From: Gibbula magus
Lineage: Eukaryota; Mollusca; Gastropoda; Trochida; Trochidae
Reading direction: 5' to 3'
Length of the DNA stretch: 64,000 bases
Assembly: GCA_936450465.1 (NCBI GenBank)
Contig: OW388304.1
Span: 11,564,708-11,628,707, forward strand
Shown: piece after piece, positions 35,213 through 49,300 of the stretch
Position numbering within the stretch: the stretch's first letter is position 1
Layout of the letters: every line of letters begins with the position of its first letter
Notes under the pieces: generated by a model
What the model was told of the DNA's origin: nothing
Seen by the model: the letters and a program-made list of their open reading frames with translations, nothing else
Databases searched by the model: none
Position numbers and translations under genes: made by a program

Positions 35213-37167
35213 AATTCAATCATTTGATTGGACGAAAGCATTTGACTGTGCTATAATTACTCAAAGAACAATGTAGGCAGAAAGAAATCCAACACAAGCT
35301 CAAGAAATTATATGTGAATATATAACGTCCACTGACTGAAATTAGTTCACACAGTTGTGTGTCAACTTTTATTTTAGCTTTAAGAACAGAATATAATCTC
35401 TTAATTGACACTTCGAAAAGCGTTGGGTTTTTTTTAAATAATAAATGACTTCAAAAGTTATTTATAAATCCCTTACACTTCAGTTGTATAAATATTGCAT
35501 TACTAATTTGCAACGCTTTGTTGATGACAACGGAAAAACAGTTTCACTAACACTTTAGATGGACACGAAGAAGTTAGACATAAATCTGCTTTTCCAAATT
35601 TAATTAGGCGAGCAACAAAACATTCATCTTAGAATAAGTGATTGTAAACATGAAGATGAATAGTTGATGGATTCCCTCAACTTGACGAAAGTTTCCAGAC
35701 AATTTAAATATGGATAATGTTCAAGAAAATAATTTTATTTAGAAATCAATGTTGCATACACGTTTCGTTTAGTTTGGCTTTCATTGTTATTTATTTTCAG
35801 TGAAAATTGTCTGATATCTATTGTGAGCCTTCGATCATGTTATCAATATTTGTATATCTCGATCAGTCTTTGAAAATAAAGAGAACATTATATTATATTC
35901 CTTACAGTCTATGGTATCCCAAATAATATCGTAGACACAATGCTCGTTTGACTGAGGAAGAGTTATACAGTAAACACGTTTTGATCATAGAAGAGCTTAC
36001 CTTACTGTGATTATAGAATACATAACACAGAATAAGAATCTACTAACAAAATATAGTATTTAATCGTTTTGATGGTTTATTATTAAGTGGTTGCCATACA
36101 ATTGCTACACAATAATCATATATTACTAAACTATTAAAATCTCTAATGTGGTATAAATGGTATATATTTATTGAGAATGAGATAAAGACTGTCAAATGAA
36201 AACACTTAAAATCCGAAATTGTTAAAAAGAGTGGCAAAGTTGACACGCAAAAATAAGATAATATTTTCGTATGAACATTTTTATTAAAGACATTATTTAA
36301 AAAATAACGTCTTAAAATAACATAGAAATAGAGCAAAACTTCTACCGACCATGCATAGGGCCATCTCGGTAAGCCGATACTAATGGTAATGCAGGTAGAG
36401 CCACCCGACCTACTGCAGAAACTGATATGGTTCATGAAAAAAAATAATAAAGTTAAAGTGTCATTGAGACAAGTCAAAACAAGTCAAGTCAAGCGCAAGA
36501 TGTACAAACAATATATTTTAAAGAGAATACAAAGCTGAAAGTGTTTCTAAATACATTTGTCTTTTTGTATATGCAAGTAATATAACACTGTAAACGACAT
36601 ATTAGATTTTCCTAGGAAGCACAAACGTATTTGAATAGAAGGAGAAGTGTTCCGTTACTTGTAAAGTGACATGCGAGAGTGCAATGAGACATGTACTTTA
36701 CTACACTAGTGAGCAAATGAAACGCCTTCCTCAAAATGAAAGATATTTTAATCCACTATTACTATAACCGACACAAAGTTACACAAAGTTACGTCACATC
36801 CCTAGGAACAAGCTAAACTGTATTTAAAAGTTTTGTAACATTTTCTATTTCTGAAAAGCAGGCTTTTTAAATTGGCATTATTCTTAACTAGACAAGATAC
36901 GAGAGTGAATTTGGACGTTTCTGCTCATTCTCAAACGGCGTACAGCGACAATGCGTTAATGACAAAGTCCAAGAAGCTATATGTCAATGCGTGTTAATTC
37001 GTTAACATTATAAAAGGTGATGTATACTCTCGTTGACTTTACAAGTATCAAGCCATCAGTGATTTGAACATTATGAGAGGGTGGTGCTGTTTCTCCTTGT
37101 TGTCAGTACAGCTGTAGGAAATCGTTCAGTCTCAGAATAACAGCTGATTGTTATTGTTGAGTGTGCT
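35213..37167. other. Downstream flank of the peptidase gene
   Basis: AT-rich. It should include the 3' untranslated region of the minus-strand peptidase gene; an ATTAAA on the minus strand at 36747-36752 is a possible polyadenylation signal about 415 bases past the stop. TGAGCAAATGAAACGCC near 36709 resembles a Tc1 terminus. No other gene was recognised; a 144-codon minus-strand frame at 36043-36477 lacks any domain. Confidence 0.45.
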
Positions 37168-37342
37168 TTATGTCACGAGTATTTTAGCAGCTGACTGAAT
37201 GGTGAAGGCTATCTCAGACAGGTGTTTCTTTGCTTGCCGCCAGCGAGTAGGATTCTCCCCTATCTGGTACAGTAGGTCCGCCATGCCAGGAAACGTGGTG
37301 GTAGAGTAGTAGTTGGCAGTGCTCGGGGATAGCAGAACGTGT
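37168..37342 (-). CDS. Peptidase exon 18: C-terminus and stop
   Basis: Encodes [20 protein letters not shown], then [18 protein letters not shown] and AAKILVT, with a TAA stop at 37168-37170. Y691 and Y692 align with human K699 and Y700. Acceptor TTCCAG. Confidence 0.94.
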
Positions 37343-40300
37343 CTGGAAGGACAACATACAGTGATTAGAGTAAACTGGCATATTACATAGATAACAGCTA
37401 ATGTTTTATTGATCTACTTATAAAGAAAACATTTTCTGAAAAACAAATTCTTTATTGTCAGCATACACGACGTTTCGGAGTATATTATTAATCTTTCATC
37501 AGGTTGTATTTTCACATTAATGACACTTTAGACAAAATTCTTATTTTCAAGCATTACGTATATTGATTATATTGATTATTAAAAATAGTTATATTTTATT
37601 TATTAACAAATTTCAATATTCAGACAGAAAAGCAAAATGTTATGTTCTTGTTTCTAGTGCGTATAAAGAAATAAACATTGTTTTAGGTGACAGTAAACAA
37701 TGATATCTAAAATGTAAGTTTTTGAAGGGCATTAAGATGAATACATAAGACATGTGCGATTTCTTGCAATAATTTTAGCCAATCAGAGGGGTTACTAGAT
37801 ACGACATTGAATGTGGTATATCGTTTCTATATCCTCGTCACTGATTGGGATGAAGGGATGAATGTCGCCTGACATGATCACTGTCATGCAGCGTTTAGAT
37901 AAGAACGTAGCGAGGTACAAGTTACGCTCGAACAGATTTAAATGATATTAATTTAAACACTGCTTTTCAAACTATGTTGTATCTGTTCACAGAGTCAATG
38001 ATACATATAATAAAACAGCCCCAAAAGAGTTCGAATAGGTTTCGCATTGCCACAATAAATTCATTTGTGGACGTTAAAGAGCCATCACGGATGTTGATGA
38101 AAATATCAAAAAATTTCCAAAAATCCATCTCCGTGAAATAAATACACTTAATGTTTCCCTAATTTTTCCAACCTAAAATAAGCCGAGAAATTGCATTAAT
38201 TAGTAAAGGTGTTTTCCAGTCTAAATATAGATCCAGTCTATTATTTTCAAGCGCAAAGCATTATGGTCTAGCTCACACACAGTAAACAAAGACACGAAAG
38301 AATAACAATAAATATGAGCAATGAAAGAAATCGAAATATATAATTTTTTGGCGGTTATTTATTTACCATTTCATTTAATTATGTATTTGCTACAGATATT
38401 GGAATAATTGTTTTACCCAACTAGGTATTTTTCTTGAATTTTATAATTAATGAGAGTTAAAATTTGTCATAATTTGCTGGTCTTATCTCAATAAAAAGAA
38501 CATTAAACAGGAAATAATTTGTATATTCTAAGGACATTTAGAAACATTGTTTGTAAAGCAATCGTCACATTCAGTAATGTGTGACAAGGGTAACTTGCAA
38601 GAGAGACACGTGAAGCACGTGCAGCATATGGGTTGTTATGGCGACTTGCGCTAGAGACGAGCCCTTCACGCTTCGGAAGCGCTTGCTGTTTGTGTAGTAC
38701 GTATTACGCAAAAAAGGGGATTCTGTTTATATACGTCAGATACCCTTAGCGCGCGCTAGTCGAAGTGGTACTTCTCTTTGAAACCAAATTGCAATACATT
38801 GTCGTGATATGAAAATTATTTAACATATGCCATGTTGTAGATAAAAGATTTCTCTGGCGAATGACGTAATAAGTATATTTTCCAAAAAATTGAAATACTA
38901 ACATCCGTGATGGCTCTTTAAGCATTTAGTTTCAACATAAGAATACGGGCTCGTAATATGTCTTGAGACCATGTCGCATTGGGAACCAGTGACATTCACA
39001 ATGTTAACCATCTGTAAAGAACTCACTTGAATTCGGGTCGACCAGGTAAACCTGTATGAATCTGGAAAGCTTTCTCAAGGGTCATCAACCTCTCGTTAGC
39101 AGCTCGCACCTCTATCGGGCTGGAACAGGTGAAGACGATTCTTGATATATTTATCATTAATTTAATATTATATAGTATATATATAGTATAGAGTTGCCTA
39201 AACCATGAATGTGAGATCTATCATAACTTTTAAGTGAAATATGTATATCCAGAATAGTGGTTCCAGAAAAACCAGAAATGTAAATTTGATGGATCCCTCC
39301 CCTGCCCTCACCCCGCTGATAAAACATCTAAATAATAAGTCACCAATGTTAACAATGGTCCATTCTAGTAAGGGGCGACAATTTACCTATATATAAGGCC
39401 CAGAGTACAACAGACAGCATTATGGCTAAGGATTTAGATCATCAAAAAATGCACCCATTTCTATCGTTACCTCTGCTACATATAGGCGATCTTTCACATT
39501 CAGTTTGCTACACTGATAACGTCCTTGTTTTTGTCCAATCAACATCGTTTTACAGCGCGACCGAATTCTGTATTGTTAACAACACTTGCGCATCGCACAG
39601 ATTAAGAAACTCTAGTCATTTCGACATTTACGGAATGTTCAATTTGAAACAACGCCGCGGATTACTCAATCAATTTCTGTGATGCAACCAATCAGTATTC
39701 TTTGTATCTAGCCGACAAAGTTATCAAAGAATAACAGAGGTTACGACAGAGAATATGAAGGGAGTAACCTCTGTGGGAAGAAAACAATGTTCAACATGAC
39801 TTAATTCTATATATATGTTTTGACTTGTGTATCATTTTGAGTTTTAAATATGGCTACAGTATTTCAAAATGAAGTAGTCTTACTTCTAAAACGTATGAAA
39901 CACCCTTAATTGAAAATTAAAAATATGAAAGTATCTATATTCGAACCAACTAGAGTTTATTGCGGTATTACTTCTGTTTATTTATATGGTCCAGATCATC
40001 GTGGAATTTGTTTGCAGCGTTTGTAAAGTTGTTCACCGCACTTTGTACACCATCTGAAATACATGAGACATTCATCGATAGCGAATATGTACAACAAGAT
40101 ATCATGTATATTAATAAAAAGAAATGGCCATAGAGCATGGACATGTATAAGATGTATATAGACATATATAACGTCTTGTATCGCGAGTGAAATGTTTGGC
40201 ATTTTGGCATTTTCAAATGTCTGTTAATTTGCAGGTGGATGAGTAAATGATGAATACGAATTATGTATAAATCACCATCGAACAATGATTACCTGAAGGT

Positions 40301-43300
40301 TAGACCGGTATATAAGTGTCTGATAGTGATTAATCATTTATCATTATAAAATTTACGCATTACTATATATTTTATGACATCTACAACATTACATAAATAA
40401 CCTTACCCTATGTTCGTGGTTTAAGTATATTTTATTTCAGAAATGAAATTTGGATTGGCGAACAAGCCAAAGGCTTTTGAAACGCTACTCGTTACGCTTA
40501 TATAGTTTAATATATACTGTATTTATAGTTTCTCATAATAACAAAGGGTATGGTGACCGATTATCATAACGTAATATCATAGGAAATCTCGCGCAATCGA
40601 ATTCTCCTGTTTTTTATGATACCGTATCGCCATCTTTCAATTGGACAAAAGGTGAATATAAATCATGTAACATAGATGCCTAGATACGGTTGACTGCGTG
40701 CGGTAGTTTATGTGACTATAGAATGAGAACATTTTACAAATCATAGCATATATTGATACATATTCTAGCCAATTATCAACCATTCATTAACAAATTGTAC
40801 CGTGCTATTAACTTGAGCAATCGATTATATCCTTAGAGTATTGAATGAAAATGAATAGTACGTGTTGATCATTTAGTCTACCTCTGGTGATATTCCAGGT
40901 AACAAACCCCTGTTGATTAGCAGTGAAGAGACCGTCGACGTATTCAGCAACTGTTTTGGCGTAATCTCGTGCATCAAACGGTAAGATAGGAGAATCCACG
41001 ACATCCCGCGTGAGTTCAACGAGATAAGATCCGGCTGCTTTACATCTTTTGAAGCCAGGATCCAGCATCGCCGCAAAGCGGTACCCGTCGTACAGAGTGT
41101 GGTAAAGTGGGTAAAATGTTCTCTTCACTGTTCCACCAAGATCCTGTATTAAAATTTAATAGAGGTAAGTACAAGTCACCCTCTAAATGACATGGCGAAT
41201 ATAATTTATGAATACAGTAACCCGTTCATAAATAACTGTACAGATAAAAGCATATAGAACAATACCCTGCCGCATTTGCCTTCAAATTCCTGCCCTTAGC
41301 CGCCATTGCCACTAATAAAAAAATTATATGAAGGTTAAACTTTCCAATTTTGAATTGTTAAAAAGTGACAACGACTCGCCTCGGGAATCTTAACAGTAAA
41401 GTTTTGAAAAGTCGCAATCGGAGATGTTTTATTAAGAGATGTGTGCTAAAGGGTTTCTGATACGTTAATATCTGAACCTAATACATCAACAAACGAACTG
41501 TGTCGTTGGTGAAATGTGACTATCTTCTCGCGAACCCGGGCATTATTGAATATTGGTGTATGAAAGTATTGTGTCAAGGCACAGAGGATATGTTTGTATA
41601 ATTCGCAAGCAGGTACCACCTATGTCGAGGGGAGAATGATAGTTATAATGTACGTGGTATGGAGCTAATACAGGTTAGTAAGGGCAGGGACTCTCCCAGG
41701 GCCATGTTCAAGAGAGGTTTCAAGGTAATCGCTCAATTAACGATTACTTTTAAACCTCTCTTGAACGCGATTGCTCAATGTAGCGCTACGTAGCAAGGCG
41801 AGCAAACATCGAGGAATTGCACCGTGTGGTTCAGGAGAGAATGAGCGCTACTTGAGCGCTACATTGAGCGATCAATGAGCAATTATAAACGCTCGCTGTT
41901 ATGGAACGGAGCCCTGGTAAGAGGGATGGTGCAGGTTCAGGCTTCAGACATGTCTGAACAGGATCATATGCATTGGCGTCAAGCAGTAGCACATCAGCTT
42001 GGAGCTTTCCCTCCGATTTGTCTTGATAGTATCTCTTTATTGGTGTATTTGGTATGCATAGTGCTCTATATTAACAGTAAGGCCCTTTCCTAAGTAGTCA
42101 GTTCGGATTACACCCTGTGCATCCAAAACATGCAAAATCTTGGATATATCGAAAATTATTTTAATGAATATTGCGAACGTTATGCTCCCTGGATAACCAT
42201 TCTTCACATTTCAGACTAAGGGTTAACTTTAACCTTTGCTCAAAAAATTAATTACCATGTAATAGGCTGTTGACACTTGGTATATTTATTCCTTGTTATA
42301 ACACCATTCAAAAAACGTATATTTGTTACTTTCTAACCTTGACCAATACACACTTTACCGCAGTGTTTACATCTTACCGCGTGTATAACAACTTACGTCG
42401 TAACACACACACTGAATAACAAAGACAAACATACTCATATTTTTTTAGTGGGGATTAAAACGATTTGAATGGCTCTCGTATGTACTGATTTTTTATGATA
42501 AAAATGCGATTCAACTCACGAAATCCTGATAACCGAACCCTGTAGTTGGGATAGAGATGTCTTGTTCAAAGGGAACAAAATCACTGCCTCCACCTGGTAG
42601 ATATATCCTGCGAATAAAGACCACATATTCCCCACAATATTCACACTAACTGAACAAGAAACGTCACCCCAGTTTCAACAGTGTAAAAACAATATACTTC
42701 TGCCGGAGAAATCAATGGTAACGTGAAAAAAAATTGTCATCTAAAGTTTGATGAATCTCTGACAGCAAACAATGACATTCCACAAGACACTCAAACTAAT
42801 GCTGAGTTTTAAAAATCCTCTCCAGATCCTAACAGTGCTAGTAATCCTGTGTCCGGCACTGATCAGTCCACAACGCGGTCTGGTCGACTGTGAAACAACC
42901 TCAGCAATTTTGAGACTGGATGTGAAGTGACAATAGAGTTAAATAATTCCTTGAATTCACTTTTAAGTGCATGTGTTCAAGGAATATATCTAATGTTTAG
43001 TGATGTTCAAGTTCTGGGAAGTGACTTTAAATGTTTTGTTCCAAAGGCCAGTAAAATCACAAGTATACGTTTAATTACCAGTTGTGTTTATTATGGAGTC
43101 TTCCAGTTTGAAGGAAGTTCTCAACAACCATCACCAGAGACTGACTCTAAGTTTATTAATGTTGAAGAGATTTCTACAAGTCTTGCCAGTTAAAGTTGAT
43201 GTTTATTAATGAATAACATTTAAGGTTAAAATTGTTTCAAAGATGTCTTTATCTAAAAACAAAAGATGTCATATAACCACGTAATAATGATTACTCAATT

Positions 43301-46300
43301 TAATGAATATAATAACTGCTCCCTGATTATGCATGCGCAGAATGATACTACCTGTTAAACAGACGACGCGCGAAATGGCGCCAGCCAACTTTCAATGACA
43401 TATCAACATGTAATGAAGGTACTAAATTCCCAATTAAACTCAACACGCCTTGTAAAGAGGTACCCGCAATTTCATACATCAGAGTATGATGCTTTTATTT
43501 TTATGTCTGTTCAAGTACACTTGGGGTGTTATATCGCTTTTACTTTTGGTTTTTGACCAGGAAGTTTGGCATTTAACTTACAAAATTAATAAAATGTAGA
43601 AATTTCATTTATAAAATATGCTGTGGACATAAATAACCTTCTTGGACTTTGTTGACGCGTTTACTGTAGGGCGTCATAAAACAAGTAAAAACGTCCATTT
43701 TTACTCTCCTATCTCGTCTAGTTAATGAGACTCGAAAGTGATGATTTTTTAGAATTCTTAAAATGTGTGTTTCTCAGAAATATGAACAGATAATGTTTTA
43801 AGTTCAAGAATTAGTTAAGTTGGCTTCTGAAGCCATGATGTATCTCTATTTCAGTCGTGTTTAACACTTGTGGATTTAATTATATGGTACTTTATATGGT
43901 GACGTTTCTTTTGCGGTTGAGTGTAAAGCTGGCATGTACCAGCTTGCTGGCAACATGGTCCCCAAAGAATGATATGAGTCCTCAATTGAAATAGATATGA
44001 TTCAGTTACGATCACCTTAGTTTAAGCAGGTTGTGTATAAGCAGCATCTCTAAGACTTGTGTTGGTAAGTCAATGTTATCGCTAGTTCAGTTTTCCTAAG
44101 CTTAGAGGAACCTGAAATATAGCCATTGGCTCTGCGTCACGAACTAAATATATTTATAAATAAATGTAATGGAGAAGATGAAAAAACGTTTTAGATTGTG
44201 ACCCCTGTAACCCGTAGTTCAGGCTTGATGAGTTATTCATTGGCCTAAAGCAGCTGTACATATAGTTTCAGGTACAGTTTGGAACGACTAGTTACCAAAA
44301 AGTCCACTGTTTCCATTGTATCCATTCCGTCAACTAAATTTCTCATTATTTGTCATAATTTTTCAAATAGAATTTGTCATAAAATTACAAATGATGTCAA
44401 ATGACGTCGCTCAATGCTTTAATAACGATAGTCGTGAATTTGTCTTAATTTAGGTTATAAGGTTATACAGTCAAGTCGCGATAGTCCGGCCACCGATAAT
44501 CCGAATCTCGCAGTGTCCGAACGGTAGCAAGCTGTAACAAAATAATCCAATTAGCCGTAACGGATTAGTTAATTACAACTATTTCTGCTACATTAATCCG
44601 ACGGTTCATCAAAAGAGTTCGGATAATCCCCTTGACAAGCGATCATCACACTGATTGGATTGGTAAACTTCAATGACAGTGGATTGACACGGGAGTTGAG
44701 CGCGTCACTGACGTCAGTAGTTTGTGATTTTAATAAATTGTAATGTCTTACTTTGTGTGTCAGTAGTTTGTGATTGTAATAAATTTAAATTTCTAATTGT
44801 GGGTGATAGTTTTAAATATCAAGCGTGTCAAACTCATGTGATATTCTAAATACGTTCTCGTCTGTCTGTAGATTTAAAGATAATCAACTCCATCTTGTTT
44901 AGTTCAATTCAGTAGTCCGAACATTTCACTATCCGAACGTTTTTGATGAAAAACGGAAGCTGGCTGTAATTATATCCGCGTCCATATTATGCTATGTTTA
45001 CACCACTCGTGCCTAAATATCAATATATAGCTCCTACTGGGGAAATATGAACATTTAGACACTCGTGTAATGAACATACTATGATAAAGGCACTCATATT
45101 AAAACCTATAATACATCAACATTTCTCATGTCTTAAACCAACACATTTGCTGTGATAAATAACTCCCAAAATTCAACCTACATGAATACATATACTTTCT
45201 TAAAGGTATAACTGTATCTTCAACTTCCCAATGCAAGGCATAACTCAGTAATGGAGACTGGCAAGAGTTATGCCTTGCGTTGGGAAGTTGCCGTACCTTG
45301 GATGGCCATCACTTGTCACCTCGTTTTTTTCAACCCAGACATCAAAGACAGATTTGCCGGACTGAAAGGGATCTGGAACCTGTCCAAAAATTGGACACGA
45401 AATATTTGCAATTTTGTACTTGAGTTGGTAAAATACTACATATCGTATCTTACAAATGCATCTTCAAAATTAAGCACTTTAGATAATTTGTATACTTCAT
45501 ATGTTTCGTACAAAAGTTATTTAACCAATAATATGTTAAAAAATCTAGACTATAACTATGGTGATATCATACCTTTTTGGTAGCCCTGACTACAGCTTTA
45601 TGCATTGTTGGCGTGGCACTTACATACAAACTGTAGTTTCCTAGAATGTGAAAATGTAAATATTCGATAGCTACGATTCCAATTTGTGAATTCATTTATC
45701 GCCTCAATACAATCAATTTGACCGAGGCGAATCTAGTATGGAACACACATTGGAACTTGAGGTCGTCATTCCAGAGTTAACATGTTACCTGATATCAAGG
45801 TAGCAAAACAGGAACCAAACAATCTGCAAGTCCCAGGTCAGTGACTTAGCAAATGTTACCTTTTTACTGCACACAAAAGTCAGTGAATTGCCTCCTTTTC
45901 AAAACAATTACCTATCAAAGAGTAGGACTTCCAGACCTGACTGTAACTTAGTTGAAAATATTTCAATAAGTCTATGACTTGCTGACTTGGAAATTGTGTT
46001 CAACCTCTGGAAACTCCTAAGCTTGAGAAACAACGCCTATACTTTATAAAACTAGAGCCACGGGCTATGTAACTCATCAGGATTTGTATTCTTTGAAGAA
46101 GTGAAAACAGAAATCGGTTGTAGAGCTTTTCATACTGGAGAAGATGATAAATGTTTTTACGTCATGACCCCTGTGACTCATATTTGGGGTCACATGGTCA
46201 TAAATCATACAATTTAGAATCCCATTGACCAATGAGTCTGAACCAGCATTTCAGCTTTCTAGGCCGTTTGGTACTGGAGGAGAAGATGAAAATAAGTTTT

Positions 46301-49300
46301 AAAGATCGTGACCATGTGACCCTATTTTGGGACCACAAGGTCACTAAATCTACAATTTAGAATCCCCATTGGCTAAAGAGTATATACACAATATTATAGC
46401 CTTCTAGATCTGTTTTGTTCTGGAGAAGAACATGAAAGTAGGATTTGAGTTCATGGCCTGTTAGGCCCTTATATTGGGGCCGCAGGGTCACCAAATCTAC
46501 AATGTAGAATCTCCCTTGGCTAAAGAGTATGTACACAACACAATATTTCAGTCTTCTAGGTCTTTTCATTCTGGAGAAGAAGATGAAAAAAAGGTTTTAA
46601 AGGGGCAGTAGCACGTTTTTTCGCTAAAATAGGTCGATGAAATATATTTGAATTTTTTTTACCAATAGCAAAACACCCTTATCTCTTCGAAAAATCAAGT
46701 TTAAAATGAGTGTACATGGTTCAGTAAAGCCATGGGAATCGTTTTTGTAATTCGAAATAATAAATTGTGTTCACAATAAAATGGCCGCCATGCATCTTTT
46801 GCTTTATATGCAACACCTTTATTACTACTACGGACAATTGGTTTGTGTAATAAGATGTTTCACTCTCTAAAGTAAATTTAAATGACATAAACTATCATTA
46901 TAAATGGGAAATTTGAAAAATTAAATTTGCAAAAAACGTGCTACTGCCCCTTTAAGGTTATGGCCTGTGAGGCCCTTATTTGGGGCCACAGCGTCATGCA
47001 CATAAAAGTTCAGCTCTCTAGAGTTATTGGTTGTAAGTCGAAAAGTTTACGCATGGGCGGACGGACGGACGCCGGAAGCCGGACGCCATGCCATAAACCC
47101 ATCGGGCCTTTCAGGTGTGATGAGTTGAAAATGGATAATCGTATTATCACTCGCTCGTGTTTTTAACAAATGTCGTCAGCTGAGTTTTACGGACTCACTC
47201 TCACGTTAATTGAATAGCAATTAAAACTGAACTGAATAAATATCAAATGGATAATAGATGTAAACTCACCCGTTGTTAAGGAATCAACATTGAGATAGGC
47301 GACAGCTCGATTTTGCAGCCATTTTACGTTGTCCTAAAAAAGAAGGTATTAAAGTATAAAGTATTTAGTTGTAGTACAGTTATCCAATAAAGTTATCCAA
47401 TCGAGTCTCAGAAATATCCAAGTTTTTTGGGAATTTAGTATAAGTTTCAGATAGATTTCTAGAAACAGAATACTTTCACTTTTCGACAAAAGGTCTGAAA
47501 ACTTCTTTGTTTCATTACATAAGTTGTTTTGTTTTTTTTATAAGATTTCTCTATTTTTTTTTAGTAAACTAGAAACACTGTATATTGTTTTTGACGTAAC
47601 CAGTTTCTTTGCTTCGCGTACAAAAACATTGCATTACCGGTATTTATTTTCAGATCATATTTTCTACTGCATGTCTCGTATTTTATCTGATTTCATTTCA
47701 CTTATTTATGCCTTCAAATTAAGTCATCTTGATGTCCTAAAGGCGCCTTACGTTTCCCTGTTTCAGGTATATTATGATTCGCTCACCTCCACCCACTCAT
47801 AGGATCCCACCAGTCCGTACTCCTCCGCATCCCAACTACAGAACATCACAGTTCTCCGGGGCTCCCAACCTGAGGGTAGTAAAACTTCTCTTTTACAATT
47901 TAAACTTAAAAACAATCTCCCAAATACCCGCATTATCAGACAGGCGATTGTATACACTGACACAAAGCATTTGTTGTGCCATGTTTATAGTGGCTCATAG
48001 GGGAAATCTACTCTCCTGTGCAATCTTTGTTACCATTCTGATAATGTTGAGGTGTCATTCTAAAGTGGATTTTGAAAACTAAATGCTTGAAATCATCATA
48101 TGCGTGACCTGAAAATGCTTATTATCAAAGTTATGAATGTCATTGGCCCATTTGATTCAACAAGGTACCCCGTATCACTACTAAAATGTTGAAAATTGGA
48201 AAGTATAACACACCTTTCTTCACTTGTTCGGCATATACCCTGGTCACCTCCAGTATTGTGGCAGTGGCTGAAGACGGGTCCGCGCCCCCGTACACCCAGG
48301 CGTCTCGATGGTTCCCCACCAGCACCACCTTATCTGGGTCAGCAAACATCCACACAGGGAAAGAAAATCAGCGATGGTGGAATGAAATCTCATCCAAAGT
48401 TCTATCAAAATTACAAAGTTTTTTGACTCGTAAAATAAAAAGGATTTTATTCTATGTACAATATGTACAGTACCTTTCCTGATGATTATTAGTCATATGA
48501 TAATTCATTTCAATAGGAAAACAAAATAACTTTTTTATTGTGAAAAGACACGACGTGTATATACTTACTCCTCAATTGGGAATCATTGAGTAAGCATATA
48601 CTTTCTAGTCTCCTTTCACAACAACGAATTTATTTAAAAATTGATTTTAAAAAAGGTTTCATTGCTTCAAATAAAAAAATTGCAACAATTAGAACTGCAC
48701 TATTTACACGTATGAGTTCAAAGCTCAACCACATGAAAGAGACAAGAGTGGATCAATACGTCATTGGATTATTAGCTCTGCCTATACAACCTGTTCTTCA
48801 GCCAATGAAAATCAAGAACGCAACTGGCAATGGCCGTCAGGTCATGGGGGCGTATTTTAATATGATATGACGTCACGAAATTAAGTATATGCTGGTATGA
48901 ACTGAATTTCTATGACAGTGTTCAACGAATCAGGTCCAAGCAAAGCAACTGCTTGCTTTTCTCATGAACTTCGCTCCTAAACGTCCCTTAAAGACTTAAT
49001 TCATATCCTACCTACCGCTCTCAATGGATCCCTTGATTGTCGCGAAAATATTCTTTATGGTGACTGTCTGTAATCTGTTCCTCACTTCGACTCGGACTTT
49101 CCTTCAACACGGACACGGACATAATACACACACTATAAAAGTTAAAACTACACATATTGTGAATGAACTTATATTATATTATATTATATTATATTATATT
49201 ATATTATATTATATTATATTATATTGTATTATATTATATTATATTATATTGTTTCATACAGTGTCATAGAATTTTATCAGTTAAATAAACATGCTGCCCG

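Noticed and set aside
36043..36477. 144-codon minus-strand gene downstream of the peptidase
   Set aside because: AT-driven frame rich in F, Y, I and S, without domain, start context or splice partner.
39422..39682. 86-codon plus-strand ORF in intron 16
   Set aside because: Antisense within an intron, no family resemblance, no flanking signals.
45251..45583. 110-codon plus-strand ORF
   Set aside because: It is the shadow of peptidase exons 12-13 and the hairpin on the opposite strand.
47524..48082. Plus-strand ORFs near 47.5-48.1 kb
   Set aside because: Overlap minus-strand exon 10 and its introns; no independent support.
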